This document shows, in pieces, positions 37,093 to 43,351 of a stretch of DNA of 64,000 bases. The stretch comes from Pseudoalteromonas rubra (GTDB lineage Bacteria > Pseudomonadota > Gammaproteobacteria > Enterobacterales > Alteromonadaceae). The notes beneath the pieces are model-generated. The model searched no databases and had not been told where the DNA came from. It worked only from the letters and a program-made list of their open reading frames with translations. The position numbers were made by a program, and so were the translations under genes. How positions within the stretch are numbered: the stretch's first letter is position 1; every line of letters begins with the position of its first letter. The stretch covers positions 682,001-746,000 of the forward strand of contig NZ_CP013612.1 in the NCBI RefSeq assembly GCF_001482385.1. Direction: 5' to 3'.

Positions 37093-37376
37093 ATTCAAGT
37101 TCCCCCTTGGAAACTCGCCAATACTTTTGCGTAAAACTGAATGTCATAAGAGTGTGCTCACCAAAAGAAGGGTACAAATGAAAGTGATGACTGTTTGAGC
37201 CTTTCGTTGTGTTCGTAAATTTGCTCTAAGTCAATTTCTATAGGTTAAGATGGTGATAAGGTTAAGCTTATGTGACATTTCTGGTTTTGCCAAGGTGGGA
37301 AAATATTTTCTTAGTTTTCAGATCGTTGTAATCAAAATTTCTTGAACCCTTGTTAGAATTAAGCCATACTTTGTTC

Positions 37377-37516
37377 TCAAATACAAAATCAGAATTTTGG
37401 CAATTAGAATGAGTTTCTGATCGCTAACTACCTAGTTCTAAACTGTTGCTTAGGCGGCAGTATGGGACACAACCTTTACATGTTGTATCCAAACCCCGCT
37501 TATGCGGGGTTTTTTA
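37377..37516 (+). ncRNA. Candidate small RNA or asd leader ending in a terminator
   Basis: In the 600-bp gap before asd, a promoter-like pair (TTGAAC at 37342, 17-bp spacer, CATACT at 37365) is followed about 120 bp later by a small hairpin (ACAAC/GTTGT, 37469-37486) and a strong terminator (AAACCCCGC-TTAT-GCGGGGTTT plus T, 37491-37516). The layout is that of an independent sRNA of about 140 nt. Because the terminator lies 120 bp before asd it could instead be a transcription attenuator for asd. It matches no RNA family I recognise; the lysine-riboswitch core is not seen. Confidence 0.35.
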
Positions 37517-37531
37517 TAATTTATGTACAAG

Positions 37532-37543
37532 TTTAACGTTAAA
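37532..37543. promoter_or_regulatory. Perfect palindrome in the asd promoter region
   Basis: TTTAACGTTAAA, a perfect 12-bp palindrome about 95 bp before asd and 35 bp before the MetJ boxes. Possible binding site; regulator unknown. Confidence 0.3.
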
Positions 37544-37577
37544 AGTATAGTTTCTTCGGATAATGTTTGCTATTTTT

Positions 37578-37593
37578 AGACGTCTAGACATAC
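37578..37593. promoter_or_regulatory. MetJ operator upstream of asd
   Basis: Two adjacent met boxes, AGACGTCT and AGACATAC; the first is a perfect match to the MetJ consensus octamer AGACGTCT and the second matches 5 of 8. Tandem octamers are the known binding mode of MetJ. They lie 43 bp before the asd start, so asd is probably repressed by MetJ with S-adenosylmethionine, as aspartate semialdehyde feeds methionine synthesis. Confidence 0.75.
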
Positions 37594-37635
37594 CTCTCAC
37601 GCAAAGTACTCAATGATTCAAAAAAAGGTAATACC

Positions 37636-38748
37636 ATGAAAAAAGTAGGACTAATTGGTTGGCGTGGAATGGTCGGCTCTGTATTGATGCAACGTATGCA
37701 CGAAGAAAATGACTTTTCTGATATTGAAGCTTATTTCTTCACCACATCTCAAGCCGGGCAGGCCGGACCGGAAGTTAACGGCGAGGCTAAAGCACTATTA
37801 GATGCCTATGATCTCGACAGCCTGTCGCAAATGGACATTATTTTGTCCTGCCAAGGCGGTGATTACACCAAGTCGGTATACAGTGACTTAAGAGGCAAAG
37901 ACTGGAATGGCTACTGGATAGATGCAGCATCCGCATTAAGAATGTCATCCGACAGTATTATAGTGCTGGATCCGGTGAACAAAGATGTTATTAAGCAAGG
38001 CCTGGAGCAGGGCGTTAAGACCTTTGTTGGCGGAAACTGTACGGTCTCTTTGATGTTGCTGGCACTGGGCGGCTTATTCGAGCAAGACTTGATAGAATGG
38101 GTGAGCCCGATGACCTATCAGGCGGCATCCGGTGCCGGCGCGCGTAACATGAAAGAGCTGATCGCCCAGATGGGTGACATACATGATTCAGTCAAGGCAC
38201 AATTGGAAGACCCAGGTGCGGCAATACTGGAAATAGATAAATTGGTCGCCGAAAAGTTAAAATCCGACAGCCTGCCAACTGATCAGTTTGGTGTCCCGCT
38301 TGCCGGCAGCTTAATTCCCTGGATCGATGTACCAATGGAAAGTGGGCAAAGTAAAGAAGAGTGGAAAGCTCAGGTCGAAGCGAATAAGATTCTGGGATCG
38401 AGTAAACAACCGATCCCTGTTGATGGGATCTGCGTTCGAATTGGCGCAATGCGCTGTCATGCTCAGGCGATGACGATTAAACTTCGCGAAGATATCCCAG
38501 TCGAAAGAATCGAAGAAATTCTGGCATCACATAACGAATGGGTAAAGGTGATCCCGAATGATCGTAATATTACGGAGCAGGAACTTACCCCTGTAAAAGT
38601 GACCGGTACGCTGAGCATTCCAGTCGGAAGAATTCGTAAACTAACCATGGGGCCGCAATATATCAGTGCATTCACTGTGGGTGATCAGTTGTTATGGGGT
38701 GCCGCAGAGCCATTACGGCGTATGCTTAGAATTATTGTTGAACAATAA
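37636..38748 (+). CDS. asd: Aspartate-semialdehyde dehydrogenase
   Basis: A 370-residue NADPH-dependent enzyme reducing aspartyl phosphate to aspartate semialdehyde, the branch point to lysine, diaminopimelate, methionine and threonine. N-terminal nucleotide motif [14 protein letters not shown], catalytic Cys135 in GGNCTVS, and [15 protein letters not shown] near the C-terminus identify the E. coli-type Asd. Ribosome site AAAAGGT. Expression is probably methionine-controlled through the MetJ boxes just upstream. A long hairpin follows. Confidence 0.97.
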   Translation: MKKVGLIGWRGMVGSVLMQRMHEENDFSDIEAYFFTTSQAGQAGPEVNGEAKALLDAYDLDSLSQMDIILSCQGGDYTKSVYSDLRGKDWNGYWIDAASALRMSSDSIIVLDPVNKDVIKQGLEQGVKTFVGGNCTVSLMLLALGGLFEQDLIEWVSPMTYQAASGAGARNMKELIAQMGDIHDSVKAQLEDPGAAILEIDKLVAEKLKSDSLPTDQFGVPLAGSLIPWIDVPMESGQSKEEWKAQVEANKILGSSKQPIPVDGICVRIGAMRCHAQAMTIKLREDIPVERIEEILASHNEWVKVIPNDRNITEQELTPVKVTGTLSIPVGRIRKLTMGPQYISAFTVGDQLLWGAAEPLRRMLRIIVEQ

Positions 38749-38768
38749 AGCATACCAAAACTTCAGAG

Positions 38769-38808
38769 ACACCAGATAAAATCGCACACGAGCGATTTTA
38801 TCTGGTGT
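38769..38808 (+). terminator. Long perfect hairpin after asd
   Basis: A 17-bp perfect inverted repeat (ACACCAGATAAAATCGC and its complement, 6-base loop) starts 20 bp after the asd stop. No T-run follows, so it may act as a 3' mRNA-stabilising or weak termination element; its length is unusual. Confidence 0.55.
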
Positions 38809-38975
38809 AAATGTATTGAGTGATTTCTGAAAATTAGGTGTTCAGGCGTCTATCTAATTTATCGGAACTGATTAGCTTAAGACTAAATAAGATAACGCCA
38901 TTCGTTGGAGCTAAGAGTACAAGATTCTTTAATGCCTCTTAACCAAGCATTCGCACACACTCAAACGCCTTATTT

Positions 38976-39010
38976 AACATCCTATAATTTCGGATCAGCA
39001 TTATGTTGAG
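38976..39010 (+). repeat. Left dif-like direct repeat
   Basis: AACATCCTATAATTT (38976-38990) matches 14 of 15 bases of AACATCCCATAATTT at 41000. After a 10-bp insertion relative to the right copy comes TTATGTTGAG, similar to the XerD arm. It is thus a damaged second copy of the dif-like site at 41000-41028, in direct orientation, and bounds the 2-kb accessory element. Confidence 0.5.
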
Positions 39011-39011
39011 A

Positions 39012-39047
39012 AAGGCCCCAGCCAGAATAGTTATTGGCTGGGGCCTT
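39012..39047. terminator. GC-rich hairpin at the left edge of the element
   Basis: AAGGCCCCAGCCA, 10-base loop, TGGCTGGGGCCTT: 13-bp perfect stem directly after the left dif-like repeat. Probably a terminator that insulates the element from asd; direction unclear because T-runs are short. Confidence 0.6.
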
Positions 39048-39233
39048 GTGGTTTGTGCGAGGGATAATAGTTATACCCGAGCACCGCAAGGCCGTTCCGC
39101 AGCGCCCGACACATAGTGTTGTATTATGGGATGATTGCCCCGCCTAACATGAAATTCGTAACACAATTCAAGCTTGACCAAATTGCTTAGCAAAGCTAGT
39201 CTATCTAGAAAAGCGTAACGGGAATCAAGTTTT

Positions 39234-39605
39234 ATGGATATCAAAAAGAGAAAGTTGTCAGATTCGGTCATCGTTTTCAGTGATTCGTCAGGCAAAAGAG
39301 CAACCTACAATACTGATTTTTCAGAAGTTTCAATTGTCGGCTCTGTCGATTTCAATCCCCAGACTGTAAATTCAGAAGACGAAGCCGAGCAATATTTTTG
39401 TGATTACCTTTCGGCTTTGGCCAGTAGCGATGACAAAGAACCTGAGCAACGTCGACCACATGGTGGCAGACGTAAGGGTTCTGGTCGTAAAAAGTCTGAT
39501 GACCCGAAATCACCAATGCGGGTAACAGAATCTGAAAAGGCTGTTATCGAGTGGTTGCGAGATAACCCGTTGGAGATGGACGCCATCAGAATGAAGATGT
39601 TTTAG
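39234..39605 (+). CDS. Small basic-linker protein with GGRRKGSGRK motif
   Basis: A 123-residue protein. The C-terminal half carries PHGGRRKGSGRKK, a motif common in small plasmid and phage proteins, followed by RVTESEKAVIEWLRDNP, which looks like a short helical DNA-binding segment. The N-terminal half is acidic. Start at 39234 with a weak GGGAA upstream. A hairpin terminator (39669-39690) follows. Function unknown; context suggests a mobile-element protein. Confidence 0.65.
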   Translation: MDIKKRKLSDSVIVFSDSSGKRATYNTDFSEVSIVGSVDFNPQTVNSEDEAEQYFCDYLSALASSDDKEPEQRRPHGGRRKGSGRKKSDDPKSPMRVTESEKAVIEWLRDNPLEMDAIRMKMF

Positions 39606-39668
39606 TTAGGGCCGTAGGCCGATTAACATTCCAGTGGCTTGACGGTTGTAATAGTCGGGCATCAAAAA

Positions 39669-39690
39669 ACCCTGATGGTTATCAGGGTTC
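39669..39690. terminator. Terminator inside the element
   Basis: AACCCTGATGGTTATCAGGGTT: an A-run, a 9-bp stem around a small loop, and a short T stretch on the other strand. It ends the 39234 gene or, in reverse, any minus-strand transcript. Confidence 0.55.
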
Positions 39691-40065
39691 GTCATCACTC
39701 AAGTTGCCAGGCGCAAATCGCGCCCCGATTCTGACCTGCTCAGAAAAGTAAATCGCCTTCCTGACAAGCCCATCTTTTTTTCAGTCAGTGCCTTTGTATC
39801 AGAATGGGCACAGTCTGAGAGTCCACATACTTTAATAGTGGACTCTAGTCCCATTTTGACAGTCTTGTTTTTTGTGTTTTTATTTAACCGTTTGTTTTTA
39901 TTGTCTTTTTTCATGTTTTTTTGTTTTATATTGGTGTCAACAAGGTATCAACTCAGTCAACACTAAATAAACCCAAGGTATACTAAAGTAAACACATTTT
40001 TCTTGATTTATCGGTTTTCTCTGATATTGTGTGTTTACCTTGTGTGTTCTTTTGGGAGATAATGG
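39691..40065. other. Intergenic region with hairpin inside the element
   Basis: No convincing gene. A 9-bp hairpin (AGAGTCCAC, 11-base loop, GTGGACTCT, 39818-39846) lies amid AT-rich DNA with long T-runs. An open frame on the minus strand (39699-39914) has low-complexity Lys/Asn composition at its start and no good ribosome site. The promoter of the next gene should lie near 39960-40050. Confidence 0.4.
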
Positions 40066-40476
40066 ATGTCTAAAGAGGTCGTTTTGTGCCGATTTAGGGT
40101 CAATTCTAAGCTTAAAAGTGACTTCTCGGCGCTCTGCAAGTCCAATCATGTGACTCCTAGCTTCGAGCTTAGAGACTTTATGAGCCGATCTTTGGGGTTG
40201 GGAAGGCTTGATTACCAATCGAGGGCTTTACACGCTCCCTCGACGCCTCAGGACTCTATAAACAATATTTTGAAGTTTAGGAGGGCTTCGGGGCAGGAGA
40301 CTGTTGAACCTAAGCCTGAGCTTCCGGATTATCAGGAAGACTTCGATTTGGACACGACTTTCAACTTTAAGCTTGACCCTCAGTTGAAAGAAATGTTCTC
40401 TGAGAAGTTTAGTGATTTACCCTTGAGTTCTGAACTCAAGCGTTACATGAGCTATGTTGTTCGCAAGAATAGCTAA
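40066..40476 (+). CDS. Duplicated ribbon-helix-helix-like protein
   Basis: A 136-residue protein with two similar segments: residues 6-40 (CRFRVNSKLKSDFSALCKSN, then SFELRDFMSRSL) and about 96-130 (FNFKLDPQLKEMFSEKFSDL, then SSELKRYMSYVV). Each begins with a short beta strand and continues with two helices, as in ribbon-helix-helix (MetJ/Arc) DNA-binding proteins, where two chains pair their strands. A fused pair would make a pseudo-dimer. Strong GGGAG ribosome site. The role is probably transcription control or DNA binding for the element. Confidence 0.6.
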   Translation: MSKEVVLCRFRVNSKLKSDFSALCKSNHVTPSFELRDFMSRSLGLGRLDYQSRALHAPSTPQDSINNILKFRRASGQETVEPKPELPDYQEDFDLDTTFNFKLDPQLKEMFSEKFSDLPLSSELKRYMSYVVRKNS

Positions 40477-40544
40477 CCAGTTGGCCATAGGGGTGCGGCA
40501 ACACCCCTAAAGGCCTTACACATTAAAAATAGGAAGTCTTTAAT

Positions 40545-40841
40545 ATGCAAACCAATTCTACCACTTTAAGCCCAGTAATGAACTCTGATGCTGCTGTATC
40601 GGATTTTATCCATAAAATAATTTCATGCGAAAAAGTTACAGAGCTGGCTACCATGCACTGTGAACTGTCTCATGGCCTGTTTGCTTCGCTGAACGGTGGC
40701 GCAGATGTTTCTGATGTTTTGCCGTTGCTGGAGCGCTTAGTTGACCAGTCAGAAGAAATCGCGTCTCTTTTGAATCAGCGTAAGGCGTTTGAAGCTGAAC
40801 AGCTTGTTTCAGGCTCGGGCATTCTTGTTTGTGGCGATTAA
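40545..40841 (+). CDS. Small hypothetical protein of the element
   Basis: A 98-residue, mostly helical protein (MQTNSTTLSPVMNSD...) with AGGAAG ribosome site, 68 bp after the RHH-like gene. A helical core (about 20-85) contains regularly spaced Leu, Val and Glu, and two Cys occur near 33 and 40. It resembles small accessory proteins of plasmids or of Pseudomonas regulatory islands only vaguely. Function unknown. Confidence 0.6.
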   Translation: MQTNSTTLSPVMNSDAAVSDFIHKIISCEKVTELATMHCELSHGLFASLNGGADVSDVLPLLERLVDQSEEIASLLNQRKAFEAEQLVSGSGILVCGD

Positions 40842-40842
40842 C

Positions 40843-40995
40843 ATGGGTTTTAAAAGGGGGTCACTGGTGACCACCAAAACCGAACGCAATTCGGCTTGCC
40901 GAATTCCGTCGGTTGGTGTGGTCATCTGGATTTCCTTCAATCTTGTCGCTTTAAGTGCTGTAACAGGTCGAAAAAATAGAGTGATTTTCCACTAA
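40843..40995 (+). CDS. Possible 50-residue hydrophobic protein
   Basis: An open frame starting 1 bp after the preceding stop (TAA C ATG), which suggests translational coupling. The protein has basic ends and a hydrophobic stretch (SVGVVIWISFNLVALSAV) that could span the membrane, as in small filamentous-phage proteins. The long hairpin at 40868-40924 lies within it, so the frame might be chance. Confidence 0.3.
   Translation: MGFKRGSLVTTKTERNSACRIPSVGVVIWISFNLVALSAVTGRKNRVIFH
40868..40924. repeat. Long imperfect inverted repeat (57-nt hairpin)
   Basis: TGACCACC at 40868 pairs with GGTGGTCA-like sequence ending at 40924 (GTGTGGTCA), AACCGA pairs with TCGGTT, and the perfect inner stem AATTCGGC/GCCGAATT (40888-40905) closes it, for about 24 pairs. 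An adjacent palindrome GGTCAC-TG-GTGACC (40859-40872) overlaps its left foot. Such folded single-strand structures are typical of rolling-circle or filamentous phage origins and of attP sites. Confidence 0.6.
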
Positions 40996-40999
40996 ATCA

Positions 41000-41028
41000 A
41001 ACATCCCATAATTTATATTATGTTAAAT
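41000..41028 (+). other. dif-like Xer recombination site (right copy)
   Basis: The left arm is ACATCCCATAA (41001-41011), the centre TTTATA, and the right arm TTATGTTAAAT (41018-41028). The right arm is identical to the E. coli dif XerD arm, and the 11-6-11 layout is that of dif. The XerC arm keeps only the inner CATAA plus a Cys-side C, as expected if an element replaced the outer part. Gene orientation (mostly + before, more often - after) fits a terminus position. It may be the chromosome dif or an attachment-site relic. Confidence 0.55.
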
Positions 41029-41373
41029 TGCCTTGTTCTCTGGTTTAAGCGCTCAGAGTACCTGTGTAATCTAGCCTATACCGGTATCGACAATGGCTAG
41101 CCTCTTACTTAAAGGTATAAATTGGCATTCAATTTTGCTAACGATGCTTATCCGTAATTCGCCAGCTCTGATGTTTATGGTTATTAAACTTCCTACTCGG
41201 CGCTAGAAGAACCTTTCGTAATATCGTTCTATCGTCAATTATCAATGCTGTCGGTGGTCGATTTTGGTAATGGTGACTTTTAGTAAAGTAAAGACCGATA
41301 CTAACCAGTATCGGTCTTTAACCTTGTGCAAAACTGAATTGCTTAATATTAATCACTGTCATTTCATAGAATG
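41029..41373. other. Non-coding region between the dif-like site and the KAP gene
   Basis: No gene is supported. It contains the terminator of the KAP gene (41289-41320) and otherwise unstructured sequence. Confidence 0.5.
41289..41320 (-). terminator. Terminator after the KAP NTPase gene
   Basis: TAAAGACCGATAC-TAACCA-GTATCGGTCTTTA: 13-bp perfect stem, 54 bp beyond the KAP stop on the minus strand. Confidence 0.75.
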
Positions 41374-42840
41374 CTATTCAAAGTTAGCAGCGAGTTCCAC
41401 ATATCTAAAGTAGTCTTCAAATTGCATCGTGTTTAATTGAGCTTTTTCGGTAAACAGCTGGTAATAGCCAACTGTAACGAAAGCTTCAGGTTCGTTAATT
41501 GGAGCAACTTGATTCAGTTTCCTCCATTGAGTGTCATCTTTTGATGCCTCAGAAATTGTCGCCCTCCTAACGCCAGCTGACTCTGAATGCAAGATAAAGA
41601 TATAGGCGAATAAGTCAGCGATATATAAATAATCTTTGCTTTCTTTTCTAACCTTTTTTGCATAGCCGGCAGAACCTTCCTTACCATAAGACCTCTTTTG
41701 CTGATATTTAACAAGCAGCTTCTCATCAACTGTGTCCCTTTTACTAAGCTTTTTTTCTAGATAAGAATACATGTATTCAGGGTGATCATGTTCGCAAAGT
41801 AATTGGAGCATTAGATGACAGTCACAATAAGTGTTCGTACCGATGTAACTTATTATGGATTCAAATTTTGCAAACAATTGCTCCATTCTTCTCAATGAAA
41901 GCTGATATATCGTCCCAATACATGCCAGAATATTACTTATGTGCACAAAGGGAGTTTCTTTCTCAAGCTTGAGCGGCAGTTGAAGTTCTTCCAACATTTG
42001 AGCTATTTGCGAGGACTCAACAAGGTATTTGCTAAAAGTAAATTTGTCTGGCTCTGGCAGCTTTGCACTGCGGTTAAAAAATCTAGAGAGATACTCTTGG
42101 CCGTTGAAATCAGCTCCATATATGGCTTTTATCGAGTGTCCCAACTGCTCAGTATCTGTGGCGACTACAAACATGTAGCCAGGCATTTCAAAAAAGTGCT
42201 TTATGGTTTCAAGTAACTCAATCGCATAATTAGGTCTGCACCGGTCAAGTTCATCTACTATGACAACTATTTGCTTCTTGTTAATTACTTCTGCATATTC
42301 ACTTAGGAACGCTTTTAGACTTTTAACGGCCCCTCTTTGCTTTGGATACAGTGACTGTAAGCTATGCTCTTTGTCACTAGCTGTGTTGGCAGTTAGCAGG
42401 TCTTTTGCTGGCGTATATATAGGACCCAAGCCAGAAAGAGCCGCCGCGCAACCGCCTATCTCTAACATCGAATTCCATATCTTTTTAACGGTTTCGTTCA
42501 CCTTTTGCTCATATTCATGTGCCCTGTAGCCTTCGTGTTGTGCTACCAATTGTGAAGTTATTTCACTGACTATAACGAGTAATGGATCTTTTGAGAAATC
42601 AGATTCCCAGGCATTGATATATACAACAGGTGCTTCATCTATGTATCTTAATTGTGTATAGAGCTGGCGAAGGAAATGTGTTTTACCTATGCCCCAAGTA
42701 CCATTGATGTTCAGAGTAAAGGGCCTTTTTTGTGCCTTTATGTAAGAACTTATGAATCTTCCATACTGTTCATTTCCAAGTTTACAGTGTTCCCAACTGT
42801 AGTGCTTTTTCCATCCATCAAATTCGTTAGCGCCTGCCAT
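41374..42840 (-). CDS. KAP-family P-loop NTPase
   Basis: A 488-residue protein. The Met at 42840 follows AAGGA; a longer frame to 42903 would need a TTG start. The KAP domain shows Walker A GTWGIGKT (Lys53), the KAP-typical YINAWESDFSKDPL, and Walker B IVVIVDELDRCRPNYA (about 191-206), with a possible membrane-like Ala/Gly segment inserted between A and B (GCAAALSGLGP), as in many KAP proteins. The C-terminal 150 residues are helical and not recognised. KAP NTPases are frequent in defence loci and often membrane-linked. Here the gene is solitary, next to the dif-like site. Confidence 0.85.
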   Translation of the reverse strand: MAGANEFDGWKKHYSWEHCKLGNEQYGRFISSYIKAQKRPFTLNINGTWGIGKTHFLRQLYTQLRYIDEAPVVYINAWESDFSKDPLLVIVSEITSQLVAQHEGYRAHEYEQKVNETVKKIWNSMLEIGGCAAALSGLGPIYTPAKDLLTANTASDKEHSLQSLYPKQRGAVKSLKAFLSEYAEVINKKQIVVIVDELDRCRPNYAIELLETIKHFFEMPGYMFVVATDTEQLGHSIKAIYGADFNGQEYLSRFFNRSAKLPEPDKFTFSKYLVESSQIAQMLEELQLPLKLEKETPFVHISNILACIGTIYQLSLRRMEQLFAKFESIISYIGTNTYCDCHLMLQLLCEHDHPEYMYSYLEKKLSKRDTVDEKLLVKYQQKRSYGKEGSAGYAKKVRKESKDYLYIADLFAYIFILHSESAGVRRATISEASKDDTQWRKLNQVAPINEPEAFVTVGYYQLFTEKAQLNTMQFEDYFRYVELAANFE

Positions 42841-43351
42841 AAAGTAGTTTCCTTGCAATCTCCCAATCATTTTAACTTTTACTATTTTAATGTGTTCCCA
42901 CAAAGCATCAAACTCAAATAATAGAGCGATTGTTACGCGTACCAGGCTTTAATTCAGTTAAACAAACCATAGAAAATTGGGCAAAGTCATGCCATTCACC
43001 TCCTCTATCTGACCAACCAACATAAGCACTAAAAACAACCCATTAGCTCATTTTATTGCAGACCTGCCTTACCTCACCAAAATAACAATTATGCAAAATG
43101 TTAAATTATACTGTATACAATATAATTTCATTCATGTAAGTTACAAAAAGCTTTCATGACGTACAGAAATCCACCAGCTGTTGAGGTGTTATAGTCAGGT
43201 GTCTGATATGAATGCACTTTTGTAAAGTTTCATAAAATCAACAGAGTACTGAATACGGTAAAAATAATAACACTACAAGTTGCTTGGTGAATAAGAGAAC
43301 ACGCATTGCTCATCACCTTGTTAACAAATATATCTACAACAGGAGAATACT
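42841..43351. other. Intergenic region upstream of the M43 protease gene
   Basis: About 510 bp, AT-rich, with no supported gene. It must carry promoters of both the KAP gene and the protease gene. A short palindrome TATAC-T-GTATA lies at 43107-43117. The protease ribosome site is CAGGAG just before 43352. Confidence 0.4.

Larger units (their letters stand above)
38976..41028. mobile_element. Candidate Xer-exploiting integrated element, about 2 kb
   Basis: A segment bounded by dif-like direct repeats (38976-39010 and 41000-41028). Inside, a 14-bp inverted repeat with one mismatch (TTATGGGATGATTG at 39125; complement at 40998-41011) marks possible inner ends. It contains small ORFs unlike the surrounding housekeeping genes: a GGRRKGSGRK protein, a duplicated RHH-like protein and a 98-residue protein, plus hairpins like single-strand origins. 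Integration at dif by host XerCD is typical of CTX-type filamentous phages and their satellites. No Rep, Zot or integrase is visible, so this is a remnant, satellite or minimal element. The boundaries are inferred from repeats alone. Confidence 0.45.

Noticed and set aside
37377..37516. Lysine riboswitch before asd
   Set aside because: Neither the conserved core nor the five-helix layout is visible; MetJ boxes explain regulation better.
39699..39914. 71-codon minus-strand frame with Lys/Asn-rich start
   Set aside because: Its start lies in a T-rich tract, it crosses a hairpin, and no supporting motif is seen.
40789..40995. 68-codon version of the small hydrophobic ORF
   Set aside because: Its start lies inside the preceding gene; the coupled start at 40843 is more natural.
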